Positions 1 to 6,488 of a DNA stretch of 6,620 bases are shown in pieces. Origin of the DNA: Muribaculaceae bacterium (GTDB lineage Bacteria; Bacteroidota; Bacteroidia; Bacteroidales; Muribaculaceae); assembly GCA_021443235.1 (NCBI GenBank), contig JABUUJ010000038.1:20164-26783 (forward strand), given 5' to 3'. The first letter of the stretch is position 1; each line of letters begins with the position of its first letter. Under the pieces are notes generated by a model. It made no database searches and was not told the DNA's origin. It worked only from the letters and a program-made list of their open reading frames with translations. A program made the position numbers and the translations under genes.

Positions 1-1935
1 TTCGACACCTACCTGCACCCCTATATCGAGGAGGGCGTTGACTTCTGGTGGCTCGACTGGCAGCAGTGGCTCAACGACAAGGCAATGCCGCAGTTGAGCA
101 ACACATGGTGGTGCAACTATGTGTTTTTCAGCGACATGGAGCGCACTGGCGGCAAGCGCCCCATGCTCTATCACCGTTGGGGCGGACTGGGCAACCACCG
201 CTATCAGATAGGCTTCTCGGGCGACAGCTACATCACTTGGGAGAGCCTGAAGTTCCTCCCCTACTTCAACAGCACCGCGTCGAATGTGCTCTACGGCTAC
301 TGGAGCCACGACATAGGCGGCCACATGACCTACGACAAGCCCGGCGTGCCAGTTGAGCTCTACACTCGCAGCATGCAGATGGGACAGTACCTACCCGTCC
401 TGCGCACCCACAGCACCAAGGACGCCTCGCTCAACAAGGAGCCGTGGGCATTTGAGCAAGACGTGCAAGACCGCCTCAAGGCAGTGATCAACGGCCGCTA
501 TGCCCTTGTGCCCTACATATACACAATGGCGCGCCAGACCTACGACACTGGCGTGTCGCTGTGCCGCCCCATGTACTACGACTACCCCGAGAGCCAAGAG
601 GCCTACTCGGCACAGAGCCAATATATGTTTGGCGACGCGATGATGATTGCGCCCATCACCCAAGAGGTTGACAAGGCCGATGGCTTTGCGCGCATCAAGG
701 TGTGGCTGCCCGAGGGCGAGTGGATAGAGGCCGAGACCGGCACCATGCTCACCGGCGGCACGACCGTGGAGCGCGCGTTCAACATCAACGAGTATCCCGT
801 CTATATCAAGGCGGGCAGCATTCTCCCCTATTACGGCAAAGTGAGGAACCTGAACGGCACAAGTCAGCCCGTGACAGTGCGCGTGTGGCCCGGCAAGAGC
901 GAGGGCAAGTTCACGATGTATGAGGACAACGGCGAGGACTGCGACTATGCCACCAGCTACGCCACCACGCTCCTGAGCTACAAGCGCAACGGCAATCACC
1001 TGAGCATCAACATCGCGCCCCGCAAGGGCAACTACAAGGATATGCCGGCACAGCGCCACTACAGCGTGGCACTGCCATGCGCCATGGCTCCCGCCAGCGT
1101 CACCGTGGGCGGCAAACCGGTGAAATTTGGCTATGACGGCTACAGCCTTGAGACCAGCATCGATCTGGGCGAGGTGGACTGCGCCGCCGGCGTCACAGTT
1201 GAAGTGGAATATGGCAAACCCGAATATGCGCTTGCCGACGGCACCAAGGCGCGCTTTAACCGCGTGCGCCAGGCTGTGGCACAGTACAAGCAAGCCAACT
1301 GCGGCATGGTGTATAGCGAGAACTTTGGCTACCTTGAGGCGGCACCGCTGCGCATGATGTACTTCCCCGAGCAGCAAGCCGCCACAATGGCACGATTCAA
1401 CCAGATTTATGACCAGATGCCACTCGTGCTGCTGCAACAGATGGGCAAGAAGGAGCACATCGACCGCTTCATGCGCACCATCGACCTTGATGCTACCAGC
1501 ACCATTGAGGACATGCCAGCGAGCGTGTTCCGCACCACCGACGGACGTCAGGGCTGGGATGTTAAGTATTTCAACAACAGGACGATGGAAGGCAATGCCG
1601 CTGTTACCTCACACTGCGATGTGCTGCAGTTCAACACCGAGGGCACAATCATGGCAGGCGTCAACACCGACGACTGGTCGCTGGTGGCATCCAGCACCAT
1701 AGAGGTTGACAAGGAACAGGACATTTTCTTTGAGTGCATGGGCGACGACGGCTATCGCCTGTATGTAGACAACAAGCTGGTGCTGAGCGACTGGTCGGTG
1801 CACGGAACGACGCGCAACAACGCAATGTTATCGCTCAAGCCAGGCCACAAATATGACCTGCGCATAGAATACTTCGACGACTCAGGCTTTGCCACCCTTG
1901 GCATCATCGCCAAGCGCCTCATCCCCAAGCAGTAA
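1..1935 (+). CDS. Glycoside hydrolase family 31 enzyme with C-terminal PA14 domain, 5'-truncated by the window
   Basis: The frame is open from base 1, so the gene begins upstream; 644 residues are visible, ending in TAA at 1933-1935. The catalytic (beta/alpha)8 barrel is entered near its nucleophile: GVDFWWLDWQQW at visible residues 12-23, with D19 the expected nucleophile. GFSGDSYITW follows, with D75 the expected acid/base, then the GH31-typical SHDIGGH. A DUF5110-like beta domain lies at about 289-400 (YEDNGEDCDY around 307-316). Residues about 410-495 are a probably helical segment I cannot assign. A PA14-like domain fills about 518-640 (GWDVKYF at 518-524, then a DDGYRLYVDN core), and PA14 domains often bind carbohydrate. 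The family hydrolyses alpha-glycosides such as alpha-glucosides or alpha-xylosides, usually periplasmically or at the surface in Bacteroidetes. Any signal peptide would lie outside the window. The FWWLDWQQ nucleophile context differs from the common WxDMNE type, so I do not name a substrate. Family is confident; specificity is unknown. Confidence 0.93.
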   Translation, partial: FDTYLHPYIEEGVDFWWLDWQQWLNDKAMPQLSNTWWCNYVFFSDMERTGGKRPMLYHRWGGLGNHRYQIGFSGDSYITWESLKFLPYFNSTASNVLYGYWSHDIGGHMTYDKPGVPVELYTRSMQMGQYLPVLRTHSTKDASLNKEPWAFEQDVQDRLKAVINGRYALVPYIYTMARQTYDTGVSLCRPMYYDYPESQEAYSAQSQYMFGDAMMIAPITQEVDKADGFARIKVWLPEGEWIEAETGTMLTGGTTVERAFNINEYPVYIKAGSILPYYGKVRNLNGTSQPVTVRVWPGKSEGKFTMYEDNGEDCDYATSYATTLLSYKRNGNHLSINIAPRKGNYKDMPAQRHYSVALPCAMAPASVTVGGKPVKFGYDGYSLETSIDLGEVDCAAGVTVEVEYGKPEYALADGTKARFNRVRQAVAQYKQANCGMVYSENFGYLEAAPLRMMYFPEQQAATMARFNQIYDQMPLVLLQQMGKKEHIDRFMRTIDLDATSTIEDMPASVFRTTDGRQGWDVKYFNNRTMEGNAAVTSHCDVLQFNTEGTIMAGVNTDDWSLVASSTIEVDKEQDIFFECMGDDGYRLYVDNKLVLSDWSVHGTTRNNAMLSLKPGHKYDLRIEYFDDSGFATLGIIAKRLIPKQ

Positions 1936-1951
1936 TTGAAATTGACCATTA

Positions 1952-1979
1952 TCCCGAGAAAGAGGCGTTAGTCTCGGGG
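1952..1979. terminator. Possible hairpin between convergent GH31 and hom genes
   Basis: CCCGAGA at 1953-1959 pairs with TCTCGGG at 1972-1978, extendable by one T-G wobble (1952/1979), around a 12-base loop. It lies in the 32-base gap between the converging stop codons and runs into the last codons of hom (stop at 1968-1970). Its position suits a shared bidirectional terminator. There is no clear T-tract on either side, so it is not a canonical intrinsic terminator. Confidence 0.35.
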
Positions 1980-3155
1980 ATATGCGGCGATGAAGAGGTT
2001 GCGGCCGTGGAGCTGAGGCTTGATGCGCACGAGCTCGCTCAGCTTGATGGTGCCCACTACATAGTTGGTTGTGTCGCTGGTGTAGTTCTCGCTGATCGAC
2101 AAGAAGTTGAAGAGCGCCAAATCGGCCGAGGTGTTGTAGCGCACATAGATGCGGAACGGCACGTCGGTGGAGTATTCAGGTACCTGAGGCGCCGAGAGTT
2201 TCTTGTACTCATAGCTGTAGTCATAGGAGCATGCCATGATGTCGCTCAGCACTGCCGAGCCAGTGGGATAGCCACCTGCGCCGCGTCCAAACATAAACTG
2301 CTTGCCATAGTATTTTCCTTTGATTACCACGCCATTAAACTCATCCTCCACGCTGTAGATGTATTTGTCGCGCGACAGCAACTGCGGCATCACGCACATC
2401 ACCAGACGGTTGTCCTCGAGTTTCTCGACATGTCCGATGAGTTTGATGCGGCGCTCTTTCTCGTGGGCAAAGCGGATGTCGGCCTCGTTCATCGTCGAGA
2501 TTCCATATACAAAGATATCTTGAGGCTTGACATAGCGTCCAAAGGCGTGTACGGTGATAATCACCAGTTTATATAGCGAGTCCAGGCCCTCGATGTCGCT
2601 GGTGGGATTGGCCTCGGCAAAGCCTAAGTCTTGTGCCAGCTTTAGCGCGTCGGGGTAGCTCATGTTCTCGTTGAAAATCTTCGACAGGATGAAGTTGGAG
2701 GTGCCGTTGAGGATACCTTTCACGCTCACCAGCAAGTCGTTGTCGTAATATTCCTCAAGATTCCTGATAACGGGGATGCTGCCGCATGCCGAGGCATCGT
2801 AGAGCAGCGGAGTGCCCGTTTCGCGTTGCAGTGCCACGAGGTCCTCGAGGTGATGGGCGAGCATGTGCTTGTTGCCAGTCACCACGGGCTTGTGGGCTTT
2901 GAGTGCGCGTGTCACGATGCTGAGCGAAGCGGTTGCGTCGTCGATGAGCTCTACAATCATGTTGATGTCGGGGTCGTTGAAAATATCGTCGGCATTGTCG
3001 GTAAACAACGCCTTGTCCACACCGCGGTCCTTGTTGATGTTGCGCACACACACGCGCTTGATGGTGGCATGTTGCTGGTTGGTCTGCACGAGCACGTCAT
3101 ATAGTCCGCGCCCCACGTTTCCAAATCCGAAGAGTCCTATGTTAAACTGTTTCAT
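1968..3155 (-). CDS. hom: Homoserine dehydrogenase (monofunctional)
   Basis: This 395-residue protein should reduce L-aspartate 4-semialdehyde to L-homoserine with NAD(P)H in the cytoplasm. The N-terminal Rossmann fold shows GFGNVG at residues 10-15. GNKHMLA at 94-100 corresponds to the conserved NK motif near the cofactor. The catalytic domain carries SIPVIRNL (126-133), KGILNGTSNFIL (146-157) and the signature EANPTSDIEGLDSLYK (181-196), with K196 the expected catalytic lysine, then GRGAGGYPTGSAVLSDI (290-306). No aspartokinase domain is fused, unlike ThrA. The tail after about 330 (FRIYVRY) is a short possible ACT-like regulatory region, which I cannot confirm. ATG at 3153-3155 places the first glycine of the nucleotide loop ten residues in, as is usual. 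The start lies inside the end of metX (14-base overlap), so translational coupling is likely. In this context its homoserine is probably routed to methionine, although threonine synthesis also needs it. Confidence 0.95.
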   Translation of the reverse strand: MKQFNIGLFGFGNVGRGLYDVLVQTNQQHATIKRVCVRNINKDRGVDKALFTDNADDIFNDPDINMIVELIDDATASLSIVTRALKAHKPVVTGNKHMLAHHLEDLVALQRETGTPLLYDASACGSIPVIRNLEEYYDNDLLVSVKGILNGTSNFILSKIFNENMSYPDALKLAQDLGFAEANPTSDIEGLDSLYKLVIITVHAFGRYVKPQDIFVYGISTMNEADIRFAHEKERRIKLIGHVEKLEDNRLVMCVMPQLLSRDKYIYSVEDEFNGVVIKGKYYGKQFMFGRGAGGYPTGSAVLSDIMACSYDYSYEYKKLSAPQVPEYSTDVPFRIYVRYNTSADLALFNFLSISENYTSDTTNYVVGTIKLSELVRIKPQLHGRNLFIAAYPRD

Positions 3156-4164
3156 TATAGAATGTTGTGATTATGTCGTTGAGCTGGTTGTGCTCCACGA
3201 GAAAACCATCGTGGCCATAGTCCGACTCAATGATGTGTAATTGGTTGTTGGGTATATACTTAATGAGGTTGCCGTGACCTTCTATCGAGAACAGATTGTC
3301 GGTAGTGATGGCCACGATGAGTGTTGGGGCGGTGATGGCGCTCAGGGCCTGCTGCACGCTGCCGCGACCGCGCGCCACGTTGTGCGAGTCGGTGCCGTTG
3401 AGCAGCGTGGTGTAGCTGTAGGCGTCAAAGCGGTTGGCGAGTTTCTTGCCCTGGTAGCGCTGGTAGGACGACACGCGATAGTCGCCGGTCTTGGTGTCGC
3501 GGTCGGGGTCGTCCTGCGAGATGTTGTAAGCCTCGCGTCCGCGGAAGCTCAGCATGGCGACGCTGCGTGCCGCTGCCAGTCCGGCCGCTGCCGCATCGGG
3601 GCGTGGCTCGCCCCACGACTGGTCGGCCCTGATTGCCATGCGCTGGCTCTCGCTGAAGGCTATTGCCCAAGGCATCTGCCGGTCGCAGGTGGCGATAAGT
3701 GCCAGGCGGCGAGTGAACGCAGGCTCCATGATGGTCCACTCCATGCACTGGTAACCGCCCATCGAGCTGCCTATGAGCATCTCCACGTGGTCGATGCCCA
3801 GGTGGCGTGCCAGCCGCATGTGGCAGTGCACCATGTCGCGGATGGTGATGTGGGGGAACGAGCCATACCAAGGCTCGCCAGTGGCGGGGTTGATGCTCAT
3901 GGGGCAGGTGGTGCCGTAGGGCGACCCCAGTATGTTGGCGCACACCACAAAGTAGCGCTCAGGGTCGAGAAAACGCCCTTTCTCGACGGTGTGTGCCCAC
4001 CAGTCGGGCACGTCACTGTTGGCCGTCTGTGCGTGGCACACCCATATCACGTTGTCGCGTTCGGGGCTCATAGTGCCAAATGTGCTGTAGGCGACGGTCA
4101 CGCCCGGCAGCACGCCGCCGCATTCAAGCTCAAGCGGCTCATCAAAGTGTATTGAGTGTATCAA
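3142..4164 (-). CDS. metX: Homoserine O-acetyltransferase (MetX type, alpha/beta hydrolase fold), TTG start
   Basis: The enzyme transfers an acyl group, normally acetyl from acetyl-CoA, to the homoserine hydroxyl, the first committed step to methionine. Of 340 residues, landmarks are LELECGGVLPG (11-21), NILGSPYGTTCPMSINP (77-93), the nucleophile elbow GSSMGG (132-137, Ser134), TDNLF (288-292, Asp289) and GHDGFL (317-322, His318), giving a complete Ser-Asp-His triad. Length is near the family's usual 340-380. The start is TTG at 4162-4164. Between the in-frame upstream stop (4186-4188) and the conserved LExGG motif there is no ATG or GTG, and the TTG gives the family's normal N-terminal length. 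The next methionine, residue 32, would remove conserved sequence. The gene follows metY after a repeat-filled spacer and overlaps hom, and I find no TAnnTTTG box of its own, so readthrough from metY is likely. Some MetX enzymes use succinyl-CoA, and I cannot exclude that here. Confidence 0.94.
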   Translation of the reverse strand: MIHSIHFDEPLELECGGVLPGVTVAYSTFGTMSPERDNVIWVCHAQTANSDVPDWWAHTVEKGRFLDPERYFVVCANILGSPYGTTCPMSINPATGEPWYGSFPHITIRDMVHCHMRLARHLGIDHVEMLIGSSMGGYQCMEWTIMEPAFTRRLALIATCDRQMPWAIAFSESQRMAIRADQSWGEPRPDAAAAGLAAARSVAMLSFRGREAYNISQDDPDRDTKTGDYRVSSYQRYQGKKLANRFDAYSYTTLLNGTDSHNVARGRGSVQQALSAITAPTLIVAITTDNLFSIEGHGNLIKYIPNNQLHIIESDYGHDGFLVEHNQLNDIITTFYNETV

Positions 4165-4183
4165 GTTTGAAGTAAAGTTGAGA

Positions 4184-4253
4184 GTTTATAGTTTATTGTT
4201 TAATGTTTATAGTTTATTGTTTAATGTTTATAGTTTATTGTTTATTGTTTATA
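4184..4253. repeat. Ten tandem GTTTAWW heptamers
   Basis: Exactly ten consecutive 7-base units are visible, each GTTTA plus two A/T bases (TA, TT, AT, TA, TT, AT, TA, TT, TT, TA in order). A 21-base higher-order unit is repeated three times, the third copy with one change. The array ends 19 bases before the metX start. On the gene-sense strand each unit reads WWTAAAC, which places a TAA in every reading frame once per 21 bases. It lies wholly in the metY-metX spacer. Confidence 0.9.
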
Positions 4254-4257
4254 GAGG

Positions 4258-4295
4258 GCTTCGCGTCGCAACAACAATGTTGAACAATGTTAAAC
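4258..4295 (+). repeat. 38-base dispersed repeat, copy 1 (inverted partner at 6502-6539)
   Basis: The copy begins GCTTCGCGTCGC and runs into ACAATGTTGAACAATG and a terminal TTAAAC. Its reverse complement matches 6502-6539 at 35 of 38 positions by direct comparison, with no gaps. The GC-rich end is followed by AT-rich TTGAACAA-type units in both copies. No ORF or transposase lies within it. Function is unknown. Confidence 0.85.
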
Positions 4296-4325
4296 CAAGT
4301 TGAACCAAGTTGAACAACGTTGAAC
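4280..4325. repeat. 10-base tandem TTGAACAAYG-like array with GC-rich inverted arms
   Basis: Four full units and a partial one repeat with a strict 10-base period: TTGAACAATG, TTAAACCAAG, TTGAACCAAG, TTGAACAACG, TTGAAC. The flanking TCGCGTCGC (4261-4269) and GCGAGCGA (4326-4333) can pair if one G is bulged, so the array would be the loop of a long stem. It overlaps dispersed-repeat copy 1. Ten bases is about one helical turn, so units would lie on one DNA face. Confidence 0.75.
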
Positions 4326-4352
4326 GCGAGCGACAGCGAGAAATGGTCAATG

Positions 4353-5633
4353 TCAAAGTCGCTCAAACGCCTGCTCGAGGTCGGCGATGAGGTCATCGCA
4401 GTGCTCAAGGCCGGGCGAGAGGCGCAGCAGGGTGGGTGTCACGCCCATGGCGGCGAGGTCGTCGTCGCTGAGCTGCTTGTGGGTGGTCGATGCGGGGTGT
4501 GTGATTACGCTCACCGAGTCGCCTATCATCGTCATGTGCTGGAACAGCTTGCATGCCTCTACCACCTTGATGGTGGTGTCGAGTGTGCCCTTGAGCTCTA
4601 CCGAGAGCACCGCTCCGCCACCTGTGCGGAAGTATTTCTGCGCGTTGGCGTGCGATGGGTTGTCGGGCAGTCCCACATAGTTCACTTTCTTCACCATGGG
4701 GTGGTTGTTGAGATACTGAGCGAGGCGGTGGGTGGTGTCGACCACATGCTGCGCGCGCAGCGACAGTGTCTCGAGGCCCAGCGCCATGAGGTAGCTGTCG
4801 AAGGGCGACGGACAAGTGCCCAGGTCGCGCAGGCCATCGACGCGGCACTTCACGATAAATGCCTTGTTGCCAAAGGTTTCCCACATGTTCAGCCCGTGGT
4901 AGCCCTCGCTGGGGCCTGCCACGTCGGGATACTTGCCGTTGTTCCAGTTATAGTTGCCGGCGTCGACAATCACGCCGCCCATGGCTATGCCGTGACCATT
5001 GATCCACTTGGTCGACGACTCCACGACGATGTTGGCTCCCCACTCGATGGGACGGCACAGGTATCCGCCTGCGCCAAAGGTGTTGTCGACCACCAGCGGC
5101 ACGTCGTGACGGCGGGCCAGTGCTGCCAGCGCCTCAAGGTCGGGCACTACGCACGCCGGGTTGCTCATCGACTCGACATATATCGCGCGGGTGTTGTCGT
5201 CGATGAGTGGCTCCATGTCCTGGGCACGCTCACTGGCTGCCATGCGGCACTCTATGCCCAGCTTGCGCAAGGTGTTGTTGAGCAGGGTGAACGAGCCGCC
5301 ATAGAGGTGTGGCGACGCCACGATGTTGTGGCCCGCTCTTGCCAGCGAGGTGAAGGCGACGAGTTCGGCCGCCATGCCCGATCCCACAGCCAGCGCGCCC
5401 ACACCGCCCTCAAGGGCCGCGATGCGCTCCTCAAAGGCCGATGACGTGGGATTGTGCAGACGAGTGTAGAGATTGCCAGGTGTTGTCAGCTCAAAGAGCT
5501 TTGCCGCGTGGTCGCACGACTGGAAACGATAGGCCGCCGTGGGATAGATGGGCAGTCCGCGCGCTCCAGTCTCGTCCTTGATCATGCCTGCATGCACTTG
5601 CAGGGTCTCGAAGTGAAGTTTCTTCTGTTCCAT
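4353..5633 (-). CDS. metY: O-acetylhomoserine sulfhydrylase (PLP-dependent, Cys/Met metabolism family)
   Basis: This 426-residue cytoplasmic enzyme should replace the acyl group of O-acetylhomoserine with sulfide (or methanethiol) to give homocysteine (or methionine). Family landmarks are ETLQVHAG (9-16), YTRLHNPT (56-63), GSGMAAE (84-90), the PLP-contacting VDNTFG (182-187), ESSTKWINGHG (205-215) with Lys209 the expected Schiff-base lysine, HPASTTHKQLS (379-389) and LRLSPGLE (403-410). Length of about 426 fits MetY better than the roughly 380-residue cystathionine gamma-synthases, and the neighbouring metX agrees. ATG at 5631-5633 is preceded by an A-rich leader without a Shine-Dalgarno sequence, usual for Bacteroidetes. 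It is the first methionine-pathway gene of the minus-strand block and has a good -7 box upstream. A gamma-synthase or lyase activity is a less likely alternative. Confidence 0.95.
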   Translation of the reverse strand: MEQKKLHFETLQVHAGMIKDETGARGLPIYPTAAYRFQSCDHAAKLFELTTPGNLYTRLHNPTSSAFEERIAALEGGVGALAVGSGMAAELVAFTSLARAGHNIVASPHLYGGSFTLLNNTLRKLGIECRMAASERAQDMEPLIDDNTRAIYVESMSNPACVVPDLEALAALARRHDVPLVVDNTFGAGGYLCRPIEWGANIVVESSTKWINGHGIAMGGVIVDAGNYNWNNGKYPDVAGPSEGYHGLNMWETFGNKAFIVKCRVDGLRDLGTCPSPFDSYLMALGLETLSLRAQHVVDTTHRLAQYLNNHPMVKKVNYVGLPDNPSHANAQKYFRTGGGAVLSVELKGTLDTTIKVVEACKLFQHMTMIGDSVSVITHPASTTHKQLSDDDLAAMGVTPTLLRLSPGLEHCDDLIADLEQAFERL

Positions 5634-5665
5634 TTTATATGTTTCTGTCTAAATTTTCATTGCCG

Positions 5666-5673
5666 CAAAGTTA
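5666..5673 (-). promoter_or_regulatory. Probable metY promoter -7 box (TAACTTTG)
   Basis: TAACTTTG on the minus strand matches the Bacteroidetes -7 consensus TAnnTTTG and ends 33 bases before the metY ATG, which predicts a leader of roughly 25 bases. I find no TTTG at the expected upstream spacing, so the -33 element is weak or absent. A leader this short leaves no room for a SAM riboswitch. Confidence 0.6.
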
Positions 5674-5767
5674 CACATTATAATTTAATTGCGTGCCGAA
5701 AATTATTTTTCTTTTCACGCAAAACAAAGAATAATATTGTAAATTTACTATTTTTCACCGTAGAATA

Positions 5768-5793
5768 TTTCGCCAATCCCTACCTTTCGCCAA
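5768..5793. repeat. Direct repeat TTTCGCCAA, two copies
   Basis: TTTCGCCAA occurs at 5768-5776 and 5785-5793, 17 bases apart start to start, between the lysE 3' end and the metY promoter. It could be a paired binding site upstream of metY, or residue of a repeat. Nothing else supports a function. Confidence 0.35.
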
Positions 5794-5798
5794 ATTTA

Positions 5799-5823
5799 GG
5801 CTAATAGCCATTAGCCATTAGCC
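5799..5823. repeat. ATTAGCC heptamer repeat with hairpin, 3' of lysE
   Basis: AATAGCC, ATTAGCC and ATTAGCC run in tandem at 5803-5823, preceded by GGCTAAT at 5799-5805. GGCTAAT pairs perfectly with ATTAGCC (5810-5816) around a four-base loop, or alternatively with the last unit. It begins 7 bases past the lysE stop. In the lysE direction the T-run (5824-5830) precedes the stem and only TAAATTT follows, so terminator function is possible but non-canonical. Confidence 0.65.
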
Positions 5824-5830
5824 AAAAAAA

Positions 5831-6430
5831 TCAAGTCAGCAATATCGCTATCGCGCACGCCACCAGGGCTCCTGCCATGACGATAATCACAGTGCGCTTG
5901 TGGTGCTCAAAGAATGGCTTTAGCCACAGCCCCAGCACGAGCCACACAAGGTTGGCGCCCGGCCCGGCGATGAGCAGCAGCGCCGCCACGACAAAGAGGT
6001 CGACGAGCCGATTGGAGTAGGGCAAGACAAATGTGCCGAAGGCGGTGAAGTCAAAGAGAATCATTTTGGCGTTAGTGAGTTGCATCACCATGCCGCTCAC
6101 AAAGCTGCACTCGCGGTGCCTGATGTTATCGCTGACGCTGCTGTCGCCGCTGCTCCTGAAAATGAGCCACGCCAGCCACAGGATATAGGCCGCGCCGGGA
6201 TATTTCAGGTAGGTCACATAGTGGCCTATGGCGGTGCCAAGCCAGTGCGATGCCAGCGCCACCGCCGTCACGGCGATGCAGAAGCCCAGCAGCAGCCCCC
6301 ACCACATGCCCATGGCGTGGCGACGATTGTGCCTAAGGGCGCAAGTCATCGCGTAAACATTGGCTGGGCCGGGCGTAAATCCCACCACCACAATGTAAAT
6401 CATGAGTTTAGTCAGGAGACTTAGTGGCAT
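5831..6430 (-). CDS. LysE/RhtB-family amino-acid exporter
   Basis: A 199-residue inner-membrane protein of the usual LysE/RhtB length (about 200). The N terminus carries the family signature GFTPGPANVYAM (17-28) followed by AL and a glycine-rich GLLLGF (45-50). YPGAAYILWLAW (77-88) and SGMVMQLTNAKMILF (112-126) match the second and third conserved blocks. Hydrophobic segments lie at about 5-23, 40-60, 72-92, 110-135, 143-170 and 179-198, consistent with six helices. Members export lysine, threonine, homoserine, cysteine or other metabolites by proton antiport; the substrate cannot be read from the sequence. ATG at 6428-6430 is preceded by AAAGG, a possible weak ribosome site, and a -7 box lies 30 bases upstream. 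The gene is upstream of metY in the same direction but separated by 197 bases with a new promoter, so it is probably a separate transcript. Confidence 0.9.
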   Translation of the reverse strand: MPLSLLTKLMIYIVVVGFTPGPANVYAMTCALRHNRRHAMGMWWGLLLGFCIAVTAVALASHWLGTAIGHYVTYLKYPGAAYILWLAWLIFRSSGDSSVSDNIRHRECSFVSGMVMQLTNAKMILFDFTAFGTFVLPYSNRLVDLFVVAALLLIAGPGANLVWLVLGLWLKPFFEHHKRTVIIVMAGALVACAIAILLT

Positions 6431-6459
6431 AAATCCTTTGCTTAAATCATTTCAGGGTG

Positions 6460-6488
6460 CAAAGTTACAAAAAAAAACCGAAACCAAA
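6460..6488 (-). promoter_or_regulatory. Probable lysE promoter (TAACTTTG with upstream TTTG)
   Basis: On the minus strand TAACTTTG (6467 to 6460) matches the Bacteroidetes -7 consensus and ends 30 bases before the ATG. A TTTG (6488 to 6485) lies 17 bases upstream of it, slightly closer than the usual 19-21 for the -33 element. A run of T residues fills the spacer. Confidence 0.55.

Noticed and set aside
391..1458. Long open frame (355 codons) antisense to the GH31 gene
   Set aside because: The protein is an Ala/His/Val-rich low-complexity product typical of the antisense of GC-rich coding DNA, with no recognisable domain, while the opposite strand is clearly GH31.
3241..4155. Long open frame (304 codons) antisense to metX
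   Set aside because: It is a shadow of metX, which has an intact catalytic triad on the other strand.
4165..4352. Possible CRISPR array or SAM riboswitch in the metY-metX spacer
   Set aside because: The repeats are 7 and 10 bases with no unique spacers, so this is not CRISPR. I cannot find the conserved SAM-binding helices of the S-box class or the compact SAM-II pattern.
4320..5444. Long open frame (374 codons) antisense to metY
   Set aside because: It lies opposite a complete MetY with every family motif. Its own product shows no family features.
5634..5830. Riboswitch or attenuator before metY
   Set aside because: The probable start site leaves a leader of only about 25 bases, and no terminator-like hairpin with a T-tract lies between the -7 box and the ATG.
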